Assembly: GCA_900553035.1 (NCBI GenBank)
Contig: USCC01000020.1
Location: 1 to 26,463, forward strand
Source: an uncultured Rhodospirillaceae bacterium
Lineage (GTDB): Bacteria; Pseudomonadota; Alphaproteobacteria; CAAGCB01; CAG-977
Length of the DNA stretch: 26,463 bases
Reading direction: 5' to 3'
Part shown: one piece after another, positions 16,246 through 23,906 of the stretch
Position numbering within the stretch: the stretch's first letter is position 1
How the letters are laid out: each line of letters opens with the position of its first letter
Program-made: the position numbers and the translations under genes
Notes under the pieces: generated by a model
Databases searched by the model: none
Told to the model about the DNA's origin: nothing
The model's input: only the letters and a program-made list of their open reading frames with translations

Positions 16246-17460
16246 TTATTCGCCTTCCGCATGGTTGACGGCTTCATAGACGCCCGCGCCCTGTTCCTCC
16301 TGAAGCCGGCGGACAACAGCACTGACAGGGACAAGAGCGAAACCGCGCCGACGAGCCTCGGGAATCCAGCGGGACAAAGCGTCTATTGTTGCCGGATGCG
16401 GATGGCCGATGCCAACAGCCGCCTTGTTTTTCAGCGCCAGCCGCTCCAACAGGCGTAGCTGTTGCATGACTTTTGAGGATTCGCGAGCATTATCCAGAAA
16501 TACGTTCCGAACGGCGTAAGGCATTCCCTTCTCCCGGGCGATTCTTTTCCCCGCACTGTCTTTTCCCGTCAGCGAATCCAAAAACAAAAGGCCGCGGCGG
16601 TTCACCTCATCCAGCACGACTTCCATTGCATGTTCATCTGCCGTAAACCGGCTGCCCATATGATTATTGATGCCGACATACCCCGAAAAGGATCCCAGCA
16701 TCATTGCGAGACGATCCCGGATTTCATCATCATCCATCCCCAACATCAACGCCCCCGGCCCCGGGTTATTGTCCAAAGGCTCCATCGGCGTATGAACCAG
16801 CAGTTCGTGCCCCGCGGCAGAGGCCTCTGCCGCCTGTTCCGGCAGGTCGTCCGCATAGGCCAGGAATGAAGCGGTCAAAGGCGCGGGAAGTTTCAGAACC
16901 CGCCGGGTCAGACGCCGGTTCATCCCCAGATCGTCAATGACAACGGCAATCATCGGCACATCGTCCCCGACCTCTGAGGGAACCGCGTACAGGCGCCAGG
17001 GCGGTAGCATTTCATCACGTTCAACCGCGGTGTCCGCCTCCGATTCGTCCGGATCCGTCATCTGCGGTGAAAGGGTCTTGTTCCCTGCAGCAACAACAAA
17101 GGAAGCCGACCTCTCTTTCTTTCCCCAGATATGCCCCACCGGGAAAAGCGGTTTGTATCCTTCCGATTCGCCGCTCCATATTTCGGGCGGTTCTCCGCCG
17201 GAACGGCCTTTCATCTCTTCCGCCGGCGCATGTTCCTTGCGTGAAACGACCTCTTCATGAATCGTCCAGCCCAGAAAAACAGAGGCCAGAACCAGAAGAA
17301 AAACCAGATAAAACGGCAGCCAGAAATAAAAACTCCGCCAGCGCCGGGGAATTTTGTCTTTGGACCGCCTGGAACGGTAAGAACCGCTGTTAACGGCATA
17401 ATGCGGTTTCGGCATGATGACATGCGGTTTGCGGCGGGATGCACGGCGGCCGGGTTTCAA
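16246..17460 (-). CDS. Divergent polysaccharide deacetylase family protein
   Basis: Membrane-anchored protein of 404 aa with a basic N-terminus, a single membrane helix (about residues 43-64, FYFWLPFYLVFLLVLASVFL), a low-complexity linker, and a C-terminal divergent polysaccharide deacetylase domain (DUF610/PF04748). Motifs include MIAVVIDDLGMN, ELLVHTPMEP, VGINNHMGSRFT and VGIGHPHPATI, covering the catalytic Asp and the metal-binding His residues of this NodB-like fold. It probably acts on a cell-envelope polysaccharide in the periplasm. The start is TTG at 17460: a perfect AGGAGG lies 6 nt upstream, while the longer frame (TTG at 17487) would place that site inside the gene. It diverges from lexA. 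A Pro/Ser-rich linker precedes the domain. Confidence 0.88.
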   Translation of the reverse strand: MKPGRRASRRKPHVIMPKPHYAVNSGSYRSRRSKDKIPRRWRSFYFWLPFYLVFLLVLASVFLGWTIHEEVVSRKEHAPAEEMKGRSGGEPPEIWSGESEGYKPLFPVGHIWGKKERSASFVVAAGNKTLSPQMTDPDESEADTAVERDEMLPPWRLYAVPSEVGDDVPMIAVVIDDLGMNRRLTRRVLKLPAPLTASFLAYADDLPEQAAEASAAGHELLVHTPMEPLDNNPGPGALMLGMDDDEIRDRLAMMLGSFSGYVGINNHMGSRFTADEHAMEVVLDEVNRRGLLFLDSLTGKDSAGKRIAREKGMPYAVRNVFLDNARESSKVMQQLRLLERLALKNKAAVGIGHPHPATIDALSRWIPEARRRGFALVPVSAVVRRLQEEQGAGVYEAVNHAEGE

Positions 17461-17525
17461 AACGAACCTCCTGTTCAAAACGGACAATACTGAAAGGATA
17501 ATATCGGAAAATATCTAAAAAACTC

Positions 17526-17554
17526 TTGATAAAAAGCAGGAACTAAAGTAGAAC
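17526..17554 (+). promoter_or_regulatory. lexA promoter with SOS box
   Basis: TTGATA (17526-17531), 17-nt spacer, TAGAAC (17549-17554). Overlapping the -10 is GAAC-TAAAGTA-GAAC (17540-17554), which matches exactly the alphaproteobacterial LexA operator GAAC-N7-GAAC (GTTC-N7-GTTC on the other strand). It implies autorepression of lexA. Confidence 0.88.
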
Positions 17555-17594
17555 AAATAGAGAATATTAACCTTTTAAACCGAAAGAGGTCCGA

Positions 17595-18281
17595 ATGCTG
17601 ACAAAAAAACAGTATGAACTTCTGATGCTGATTGAAACACGCCTGCGCGAAGACGGCGTTTCCCCTTCTTTTGAAGAAATGAAGGAGGCGATCGGCCTGA
17701 AATCAAAATCGGGCATTCACCGCCTCATCTCGGCGCTGGAGGAACGGGGTTTCATCCGCCGTCTGCCGAATCGGGCGCGGGCGCTGGAAGTCCTGCGCCT
17801 TCCGGAAAACCGGGCAGACGCGGGGGCGCCTTTGACGGCTCGGGAATTTCTGAAAACGACAAGCTCTTTTTCCAGCCTGAGCGAAAACATTGTTGCGAAC
17901 TCGGTCGAGTTGCCGCGGTATGGAAAAATCGCGGCCGGTACGCCGATTGAAGCGCTGCGGGGCAATGAAACGGTCGCTGTCCCGGCCAATATGGTGGGGA
18001 ACGGGGAACACTACGCCCTGACCGTTGCCGGCGATTCGATGATTGAAGCCGGAATTCTGGACGGCGATACAGTCATCATCCGGCGCTGCAGCACAGCGGA
18101 AAACGGTGAAATCGTCGTTGCGCTGGTGGACGGCAGTGAAGTCACTCTGAAAAAAATCCGGCGTAAAGGCAATGCCATCGCTCTGGAACCCGCAAATGCC
18201 GCGTACGAAACACGGATTTACAGCCCCGAACGCATTGCGGTTCAGGGAAAACTGGTCGGGCTGATGCGTAATTACGCCTGA
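17595..18281 (+). CDS. lexA: LexA repressor
   Basis: SOS repressor of 228 aa that binds operators as a dimer and self-cleaves when RecA filaments form. The N-terminal winged helix (about 1-65) includes [23 protein letters not shown]. The C-terminal S24 peptidase domain has the cleavage bond Ala114-Gly115 in KIAAGTP, the catalytic Ser148 in [10 protein letters not shown] and Lys186 in VTLKKI. All are intact. The linker is somewhat long (about residues 66-105). An SOS box overlaps its promoter, 40 nt before the start. It is divergent from the polysaccharide deacetylase gene, so the operator could also touch that promoter. Following DNA to 18437 shows no clear terminator or gene. Confidence 0.96.
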   Translation: MLTKKQYELLMLIETRLREDGVSPSFEEMKEAIGLKSKSGIHRLISALEERGFIRRLPNRARALEVLRLPENRADAGAPLTAREFLKTTSSFSSLSENIVANSVELPRYGKIAAGTPIEALRGNETVAVPANMVGNGEHYALTVAGDSMIEAGILDGDTVIIRRCSTAENGEIVVALVDGSEVTLKKIRRKGNAIALEPANAAYETRIYSPERIAVQGKLVGLMRNYA

Positions 18282-18437
18282 TTCCGCCCGGCCGGGTGGG
18301 GACGAACGGAAAAGAGGAGCCGGGTCTGTTGTTTGAACAAAAAAAGCCCGGCGCCTGATTTTTTACAAGGGCGCGCCCGGCATGGATCCGCCCTTAAGCG
18401 GCCGGTCATAAAAAAACATCTTTTTTAAAAAAATCTG

Positions 18438-18466
18438 TTGACCCGTTATTTGTTTCTCTTTATATA
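18438..18466 (+). promoter_or_regulatory. tRNA-Glu promoter (sigma70)
   Basis: TTGACC (18438-18443), 17-nt spacer, TATATA (18461-18466), 25 nt before the tRNA. A G/C-rich discriminator (GGCGC) follows the -10, as in stable RNA promoters. Confidence 0.8.
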
Positions 18467-18491
18467 TAGGCGCACGGATTGCCCGGATGAT

Positions 18492-18567
18492 GACCCCATC
18501 GTCTAGAGGCCTAGGACATCGCCCTTTCACGGCGGTAACCGGGGTTCGAATCCCCGTGGGGTCGCCA
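18492..18567 (+). tRNA. tRNA-Glu(TTC)
   Basis: A 76-nt cloverleaf with acceptor stem GACCCCA/TGGGGTC, D arm with TCTAGAGGCCTAGGA, anticodon loop CTTTCAC (anticodon TTC) and T loop TTCGAAT. Discriminator G and encoded CCA. It follows the E. coli gltT pattern closely. The DNA downstream holds decayed phage-type genes, so its 3' end may have been an integration site. Confidence 0.97.
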
Positions 18568-18576
18568 AGTTAGATG

Positions 18577-18607
18577 AAAGCTCGGAAATTTTTCCGGGCT
18601 TTTATTT
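18577..18607 (+). terminator. Rho-independent terminator after tRNA-Glu
   Basis: AAAGCTCGGAA (18577-18587) pairs with TTCCGGGCTTT (18592-18602), one G-U pair, 4-nt loop, then TATTTTT. It starts 10 nt after the tRNA. Confidence 0.8.
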
Positions 18608-18681
18608 TTGCTTTTTCTGCAGCGGGCAGAATGTTTTCCTGTACGGCGAAAAGAACGTTTCGCCTGTAGCGAGACAAATTA

Positions 18682-18785
18682 TTTTTAGACTTTTTGACAA
18701 TCCTTTTTAGACCGGCAAAATCATAAAAATTAAATACCTGTAACGCGGTGCAGGATTTTAGACATATCCGCATGACTTTTTAGAC
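18682..18785 (-). repeat. Phased direct repeats, consensus GTCTAAAAA
   Basis: Read on the minus strand, GTCTAAAA(A/T) occurs at 18785-18777, 18763-18755, 18711-18703 and 18690-18682, with a variant GTCAAAAA at about 18698-18691. Spacing within the two outer pairs is 21-22 bp, two helical turns, and about 52 bp separates the pairs. The first copy overlaps the stop codon of the decayed dam gene. Short phased direct repeats this close to a tRNA resemble arm-type binding sites of a tyrosine integrase, or iterons. No integrase gene is present. I could not find a second copy of the tRNA 3' end to define an attachment site. Confidence 0.6.
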
Positions 18786-19324
18786 TCTTTTTAATTCAAC
18801 AAGAGCCCCTTTTAAGTTAGCCTGTTTTATCTTATGGACATTGTTCCGGCCATACGCGATTAGACAGCTTGGCGCGTTTGCTGTTCCGCCCCGTTTCCCT
18901 GTTATTTGATGAAAGCAAAGGCGACCTTCAAAAAGAAAACGGCGTCAGCTTTTTTCCATATTTCCGCATAAAAACCGCGAGTTTCAGTCCTTGCGAAAAT
19001 TAACGCAATGCCGTTGCCATGCGCGGTCAGACGATTCAGCCAGACAAACGTCGTGCGGCCGTAGGGCGGATTGCACCAGACCCGCCCGAACCATGGCTGT
19101 GACAAGCCGTTCATTGTCTTATCATAATGCTGTTTTGCCATTGGCCACGGTCGGCGATTCGGCGGCGGCGCACACGGGTCAAGGTCAAATTCACCCAGCG
19201 CCGCAATTAGTTCCGGCGGTGTCAGCCATTCTTCTTTATTTCCCGTATTCGTGTTAAAATTCTGTATTTCGGGATTCCTCAATCCTGAAACAGGCCGCGT
19301 CAAAATACCGTTGTTCGCGCTCAA
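18780..19324 (-). pseudogene. Phage-type DNA N6-adenine methyltransferase (Dam), frameshifted
   Basis: Remnant of a phage Dam-family (PF05869) adenine methylase. The frame from 19324 to 18902 shows NKEEWLTPPELIAAL, FDLDPCAPPPN and the catalytic WCNPPYGR, then ARTETRGFYAEIWKKADAVFFL. It then runs into an early stop. Shifting by one base near 18926-18930 restores the family's C-terminus: GRLCFHQ, then NAPSCLIAYG and a natural-looking stop TAA at 18782-18780. So a single-base loss (probably one A in TTGAAAGG) killed the gene. No good start codon is visible; TTG 19324 and TTG 19282 are candidates, and the 5' part overlaps the methylase remnant upstream, a phage-like compact layout. Confidence 0.85.
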
Positions 19325-19885
19325 TCCCGATAAAAGAAAGACCTAACGCGGCGCAGACGACGCCGGTTGTCCCGCTGCCCATGAACGGGTCAAAAACGGT
19401 TTATCCGGGCCGGCTGGAACGTTCCAGAAGGTAACGGATCAGCTTTTCCGGTTTTTGCGTTTCGTGGTATTGTCCCGGAACCGTCGGGAAATAGAGCTCG
19501 TCTTCAGCTTTCATGTCCGGCGTCCACGGGCGGCGCAGGGATTCATACTCAGGCCGAAGGCCTTTATATTCTTCTTTCAAGTCGTAATATTCGCCTTTCA
19601 TTCCTTCATAAGGACGTTTGAAAAATCCAGATTTTTGAAGTTTTTTATAATTTTCGGCCGTTGGAAACACATATTGACTGTCTGAAAAAGAATGCCTTGA
19701 AACGACGCTTTCGTTCCGGTCAGTTTATTGACACAGTCATTAAATTGCTTATCGGTCAGCCCCTTTGCTTTCTTCAGCGTTTCCTTTTCCCCGCGCATAT
19801 AATCTTTAATAATTTTGAAGCAACCCCTGAAAAATTCGGGCGGAAGTAAGGTTGCTTTATTTTTTCGGCGCAGAATGATTTTCAC
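19254..19885 (-). pseudogene. Phage-type DNA methyltransferase (N4/N6, beta-class), broken
   Basis: Remnant of a site-specific DNA methylase. Three pieces join in order. The first (19885 to about 19700) includes KGLTDKQFNDCVNKLTGTKASFQG. A one-base frameshift near 19700 leads into SDSQYVFPTAENYKKLQKSGFF, then KRPYEG, a repetitive Glu/Tyr/Lys region and GQYHETQKPEKLIRYLLERSSRPG. An in-frame TAA at 19393-19391 (the position of D/K in PG-x-TVFDPF) interrupts the SAM-binding motif; after it the frame continues [20 protein letters not shown] and [13 protein letters not shown] to a stop at 19254. The N-terminal catalytic DPPY part is missing. The family is common in phages and integrative elements. 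The 3' end overlaps the dam remnant. Confidence 0.82.
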
Positions 19886-20687
19886 TTTTTTGATGGCGGA
19901 AAGAAGCTTTCCCCGTCGCGGTTCTTTATTGTGTTATGTATCGTTCAAGAGCAGAGATATTCAAGGACTTCCTTATTGAGCATGTCTTTGCTGACCTTTT
20001 ATGGAGCCGCGATTGATGATTTAAAACGTTTTTTTGCCGTGGGGATATGCGGATGCGTTTTAACGGTGTTCCGCCATTCAAAATCCGGAAGCCCGGTCAT
20101 TAAAAATTAAAGGTGGCTCAGGCTCAGCGAATGAAAATATCGAGCGGTTATCCGAAAGGATTATTTGATGAGTGGCCGTCGGATATTTTACCGGCGAATG
20201 GCAAACGATGCTCCTATTGATGTTCGGCCGCGTCGTCTCAGTCTTCATGCGGGAGACCGTGCGGCGTCGGCGGTCGAAGAACGGCGAAACGGCGCGAACG
20301 GATAACGGTTGTGCCGGTTCTCTCCCGCTGTATATTACTTTCAAAAAGCCTGTTTTTTTTATCGAACGGCTTTTTCTCCGTTTCCTGTTCCGTTTCATTT
20401 TCTTTTTTCAACGCGCCGAAGCCGGCAAGCCTCGGAAAAAAGCAAAGGGTTCTTCCCGCTCTCAAATCAGAGGCAAAACGATTATTTTTAACCGGGCCGA
20501 GCGCGTCAGGTGATTAAAATCCGGCGAAACCGCTTCCTTTTTCAGGCGGTCTCGGACAGCGCCTCCCTGAACGACAGCATTTTACTTTTCCTGTAATGAC
20601 GGCTTTCCGGTTCCAGCATGACGGCGCAGGCATAAGGAAACGAAAAAATGCCGTACCTGCCACGAGGAACCGGAAATGATCAGGCGT
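19886..20687. other. 800-nt gene-free stretch, probable element remnant
   Basis: No reading frame on either strand has both a credible start and recognisable content. On the minus strand just upstream of the methylase remnant the same frame continues as KEPRRGKLLSAIKKVK before meeting a stop near 19937, so the methylase or a fused upstream gene once extended further. The remainder contains homopolymer-rich sequence on both strands (for example the T-rich stretch 20340-20415). An imperfect palindrome lies at 20604-20676. I found no transposase or integrase fragment. Confidence 0.5.
20604..20676. repeat. Long imperfect palindrome downstream of the DUF362 gene
   Basis: TTTCCGGTTCC (20604-20614) is the exact reverse complement of GGAACCGGAAA (20666-20676), an 11-bp outer stem. 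Inside it, GGCAT (20629-20633) can pair with ATGCC (20648-20652), with partial pairing between. The whole folds into a ~73-nt hairpin with an internal bulge. It starts 11 nt past the DUF362 stop codon on that gene's strand. It could be a terminator without a U tail, a transcript-end stabiliser, or a REP/MITE-like repeat. Confidence 0.6.
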
Positions 20688-21665
20688 TCAAAGCTCGATG
20701 AGTTCATAGGCATCACGTCCCATCCCCATTTCTTTCATGTAGCTCAACTGCCGCAGTCCTTTGCGCGTTTCAATGCGTTCCTTCAAATCGTGAAGTTCGT
20801 TTTCGGGAAGCGCATAGACCATGTCAATCGACGCCTGATCCACCGCCAGAATATCCGTCGAAGCCAGAATACCGATATCGCGCGCCTTTACCGGAGCCGC
20901 GCTCGTTCCGGCACAGTCGCAGTCAACCGACATATTCCGCAGGACATTGAGGTAAACAATCCGATCCCCGAAAAAATCCGTCGTCGCCCTGGCGGATTCG
21001 ACCATGTTTTCCATAAACTTTTCGCCGCTCCGCCACCGGCTGTAATCATTTGCGTCCGGCGCTTCGTGAATCATTTTTTTTCCGACCGGCCCGTCGGCGC
21101 ACCCAATTGCAATATTCTTCAGCGAACCGCCGAAGCCGCCCATGGCGTGGCCTTTGAAATGCGTCAGAACCACCATCGAATCATAGTTCAGCATATTTTT
21201 GCCGACCGACATTTCCTTAAAATGTTTTCCGCCCCGAACCGGCAACATGACGGCGCCGTCTTCGTCCATGATATCGACCAGACAGAAATCCCAGCCGTTG
21301 ATTTTCAGGGTTTCTCGGTGAGAAGCTGTTGTCTGGCGCGCCCCGGCATACAATGTATTGGTTTCCACAAGCGTGCTGTTCGGGATACTTTCCTGCAAGG
21401 CTTTGACCATCTCGCGCGGGATGATGTTCGGGCCGTGCGGTTCGCCCGAATGCCATTTAATCGCGACTTTTCCCCGGATTGAGGCATTTATTCGACGGTA
21501 AAGCTTTAAAAGCCCTTCCGGGCTGATATCACGGGTGAAAAAAACCTGTGCCTTATCCGTTTCTCCGTCTGCCTTTCCCAGAGCATTCCCCAACGCGAGC
21601 CTCCCTCCGGCCGCGGCCAGCAAGACAATCCCCGATGTCATTTTCAAAAAATCCCTGCGCTTCAT
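20688..21665 (-). CDS. DUF362 protein with Tat signal
   Basis: A 325-aa protein of the DUF362 family, members of which are found with ferredoxin-like Fe-S centres; the role of this form is unknown. The N-terminus KRRDFLKMTSGIVLLAAAGG is a twin-arginine signal (RRDFLK) followed by a hydrophobic stretch, so it should be exported folded to the periplasm. Family features are VAIKWHSGEPHGPNIIP, LTHFKGHAMGGFGGSLKNIAIGCA, and VDCDCAGTS with two cysteines near residue 250, followed by DIGILASTDILAVDQASIDM. A separate ferredoxin domain with CxxCxxC clusters is absent, so cofactor binding would rely on the few cysteines present. GGGAGA precedes the ATG. It appears monocistronic. Confidence 0.85.
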   Translation of the reverse strand: MKRRDFLKMTSGIVLLAAAGGRLALGNALGKADGETDKAQVFFTRDISPEGLLKLYRRINASIRGKVAIKWHSGEPHGPNIIPREMVKALQESIPNSTLVETNTLYAGARQTTASHRETLKINGWDFCLVDIMDEDGAVMLPVRGGKHFKEMSVGKNMLNYDSMVVLTHFKGHAMGGFGGSLKNIAIGCADGPVGKKMIHEAPDANDYSRWRSGEKFMENMVESARATTDFFGDRIVYLNVLRNMSVDCDCAGTSAAPVKARDIGILASTDILAVDQASIDMVYALPENELHDLKERIETRKGLRQLSYMKEMGMGRDAYELIEL

Positions 21666-21859
21666 CAGTCTCCCTTCCTTTCAGCCCTGTTCCGGCGAAT
21701 CACTCTCTGTAAACAGCCTAATATTTCGAGTTCACTCTAAGTCAACTGCTTTTTACACTTCTTTCACGATCGCTGAAGGCGGAAAAAGGAATATCTTGGC
21801 TTTCAAAGCCCCGAAAAACAGCGCATAGTGAAAAGATACATTCTAAAAGGAAAATCTTT

Positions 21860-22330
21860 ATGCCCTTTTCAATCCGCCGCGCCCGTCCGGAAGACGCCGG
21901 AGAAATCGCCCGTATTTATCTGCAAACCAGCCGTCTTCATTACGAAAAGCGTCCGGATGTCTTCAGGGAACCCTCCTTTGAAAGGACTCTGAAATACGTT
22001 TCGGACAATATCGGGAAACAAAATCCCCTTGTGTTCAAGGCGGAGGAACAAAATAAAATCCGCGGTTATCTGGTCTTATACATTGACCGTTACCCGCCCG
22101 AATTTTTTGTGCAGCCGAACAGCGGCTTTATCGGCAGCATCGGCGTTGACGAAAAAGAACGGGGCCGGGGGACAGGAACGGCTCTGATTAAAGCTGCCGA
22201 AAAATATTTAAAGGAACAGGGCATCGGGCTACTGCAGATCGACTTTTATACGTTCAATACAGATGCGGAAAGACTGTATGAGCGCCTCGGCTATGAAGAC
22301 TGCAAACATCTCAGGCAGAAATACCTGTAG
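21860..22330 (+). CDS. GNAT-family N-acetyltransferase
   Basis: A 156-aa single-domain acetyltransferase. The N-terminal FSIRRARPEDAGEIARIYLQ is the usual GNAT opening; the core strand and acetyl-CoA pyrophosphate loop are IGSIGVDEKERGRGTGTALIKAAEKYL, containing the R-G-x-G-T-A/G signature; and the C-terminal YTFNTDAERLYERLGYED is the typical last motif. The substrate cannot be inferred. AAAGGAAAA precedes the ATG. Neighbours (a DUF362 protein and an effector-like locus, both on the opposite strand) give no clue. It is followed by about 120 nt of apparently non-coding DNA. Confidence 0.85.
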   Translation: MPFSIRRARPEDAGEIARIYLQTSRLHYEKRPDVFREPSFERTLKYVSDNIGKQNPLVFKAEEQNKIRGYLVLYIDRYPPEFFVQPNSGFIGSIGVDEKERGRGTGTALIKAAEKYLKEQGIGLLQIDFYTFNTDAERLYERLGYEDCKHLRQKYL

Positions 22331-22452
22331 AGGCTTTTACGGACAGACGGAAAAGCAAAAAGTGCCCGCTTCACCTTCTCCGATCCGAAAATAATGAGCG
22401 GCCGTTTTGGGTTAATCCCCATCAGTCCATGTGATTTTTATTTATAGCCTGT

Positions 22453-22780
22453 TTATGCCTCATCCATTATCCCCGCGGAAGTAAGTAACATCTGTATTAT
22501 CTCCCCCCAGTAAGGCCATAACCCAATGATAAGGTACAGCATCAAAAGTATAAACGGACCCAATTCCCACAGATAAAACCGGAGGCGGTTATGACGTTTA
22601 TACTCAAAAAGACCAACAAAAAAAAGGGATTGTAAAATAAAAAAACGCTGAATCCTGTACAATATCAAAATAATCCTTACACCATGGAAAAATCGCATTA
22701 TAAAAATAAGTGTATATCATGTACAAATTTGGGAAGCAAACGAGGGTCGGCTCTAAAACTCTTAAAGCTTTTTTCAGCAT
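22453..22780 (-). pseudogene. Small membrane protein, candidate immunity partner, frameshifted
   Basis: Two overlapping minus-strand frames (22780 to 22604, and 22698 to 22453) become one 108-aa protein if one T is dropped from the T8 run at 22625-22618. The joined protein starts MLKKALRVLEP at 22780, with GGGAGG upstream, and has three membrane segments (about residues 12-32, 44-58 and 72-90) with a basic EYKRHNRLRF loop. It begins 53 nt after the transpeptidase-like gene on the same strand, the place where immunity genes to periplasmic toxins usually sit. A degenerate second copy of this loop lies at 23907-23977. No homologue is recognised. The frameshift may be real decay, phase variation or a sequencing error. 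Confidence 0.55.
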
Positions 22781-22833
22781 GCCCCTTCCTCCCTTTTTCA
22801 GGCAGAGCGGGAAATCCTCTCTGCCTATATCTA

Positions 22834-23544
22834 TCATTCTTCGTATTGAACGTCAAGAGATATGTTCTTTCCATGCTTTTTATACCACTCCGCGAAATCG
22901 TCCATTTCATTCCCTAAATCAATACACCCTCCTGAACCCGGCGTTGTTCCGCCGTGTATGGCCATCTTTCCTCTTTTACCCATATTATTGGAAGCCGAAG
23001 GTTCCAGCCATATGCGGTGATTACCCCATGAAGCCTTTCCTCCTTTCCAAGGCCCCTTTTTATATTTTCCCAATATTTCTTTTACGTACGGCATCTGTTT
23101 GGCATCCTCTATACTTCTTAATTGCTTGGGTCTGTCATCAAAGTTCTGGAAACGATCCTGACGAACGTCATATCTCCCTTCCGGAATCGGGTCGACATAT
23201 GGTGTATGCTGATATTGTTTAGTCTGGTATCCGCGCCGACCCGACTCGGCATGCCAGAAAAGGCGGGCGCTTCCATCCTTTTCATAAGTCAGCCGTTTAC
23301 CGTTGAAATACAGCCTTTCCGTTCCTTCCGCTCCGGGGCGGACGGAAAAATCATGCCTTAAAGGTGTCATCCTCTCCGTTTCCAAAAAAGGCGTCATACC
23401 CCCGCCGGAACGCCCTTTTAATTCAGGAGCTTCCATGGAATTTTCTTTCAAGGCGCCCGAAGACGGTCTTCTGTTTTCAAAGAGCCGGCGATTCAGCGCC
23501 GCTTCCGTTTCTCCGCCCGGAAGAATGCGCCCATCTACTTCCAA
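22834..23544 (-). CDS. Tlde1/DUF2778-like L,D-transpeptidase domain protein, main part
   Basis: The main, C-terminal part of a probable cell-wall enzyme. The region LYFNGKRLTY, FWHAESGRRGYQ, TPYVDPIPEGRYDV resembles the substrate-groove part of tlde1/DUF2778 and YkuD L,D-transpeptidase-type folds. The catalytic motif is MAIHGGTTPGSGGCIDLG, with catalytic His and Cys in HG-x8-GC spacing. Tlde1 proteins are known as type VI secretion effectors that cut or exchange peptidoglycan tetrapeptides; no T6SS gene is in this window. The listed frame opens with TTG inside NGLEVDGRILPGG, which is really the second half of a peptidoglycan-binding domain begun in the overlapping frame 23535-23759. Between the two domains is a linker (about residues 30-65). 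The likely whole protein is 308 aa (22834-23759). Confidence 0.65.
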   Translation of the reverse strand: MEVDGRILPGGETEAALNRRLFENRRPSSGALKENSMEAPELKGRSGGGMTPFLETERMTPLRHDFSVRPGAEGTERLYFNGKRLTYEKDGSARLFWHAESGRRGYQTKQYQHTPYVDPIPEGRYDVRQDRFQNFDDRPKQLRSIEDAKQMPYVKEILGKYKKGPWKGGKASWGNHRIWLEPSASNNMGKRGKMAIHGGTTPGSGGCIDLGNEMDDFAEWYKKHGKNISLDVQYEE

Positions 23545-23759
23545 ACCGTTTTTTTCTGAAAGTTTTCGATGCTGTTCCTCATCGGAAGATCCATCATAAA
23601 CCCTTCGTAATGAGACGCCGGCCGTCCCTGGTATTCCCCAAGTTCCTGCAAAACATCCCTTACGTTGCTGATATCATCACGATCATTCGCCTCTAAAGGG
23701 ATAACACGCGTGCGAAGCGCCAACCGTTTTTCATCCCGGCTTGTTTTAAAATTTGACAT
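23535..23759 (-). CDS. N-terminal half of the transpeptidase-like protein (frameshifted)
   Basis: A 74-aa frame with a good start (AAAGGA six nt before ATG 23759). It reads ANDRDDISNVRDVLQELGEYQ, the start of a peptidoglycan-binding-1-like repeat. Adding one T at the TTT of 23600-23598 joins it to the other frame as HYEGF-YDGSSDEEQHRKLSEKNGLEVDGRILPGGETEAAL, which completes the repeat and runs into the transpeptidase-like part. The total length then becomes a whole number of codons. Past the frameshift the listed frame is meaningless (residues about 55-74). There is no signal peptide, so export would need a secretion system or an unusual route. Confidence 0.6.
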   Translation of the reverse strand: MSNFKTSRDEKRLALRTRVIPLEANDRDDISNVRDVLQELGEYQGRPASHYEGFMMDLPMRNSIENFQKKTVWK

Positions 23760-23906
23760 TGTTCATCCTTTCAACGTAAAATCAAACTACGTGAATGTAT
23801 ATAACATACTATAATATTTAATGTAATAATTAATTAAAATACGTGATAATACATCTTCTGTACCTTTGACCCTCCCCCCTGGATAAACGGCACGAATGCC
23901 CCGCTT

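Noticed and set aside
15697..16458. 253-aa plus-strand frame over the CNNM fragment
   Set aside because: It runs through the decayed fragment in another frame and into the antisense of the deacetylase.
18570..18773. 67-aa minus-strand frame next to tRNA-Glu
   Set aside because: It covers the tRNA terminator and the direct repeats and lacks a ribosome site.
18682..18785. CRISPR array
   Set aside because: The repeats are only 9 bp with irregular spacing (12-43 nt) and no cas genes are present.
18492..20687. A complete integrative element with attL/attR at tRNA-Glu
   Set aside because: I found no duplicate of the tRNA 3' end and no integrase, so only a remnant is supported.
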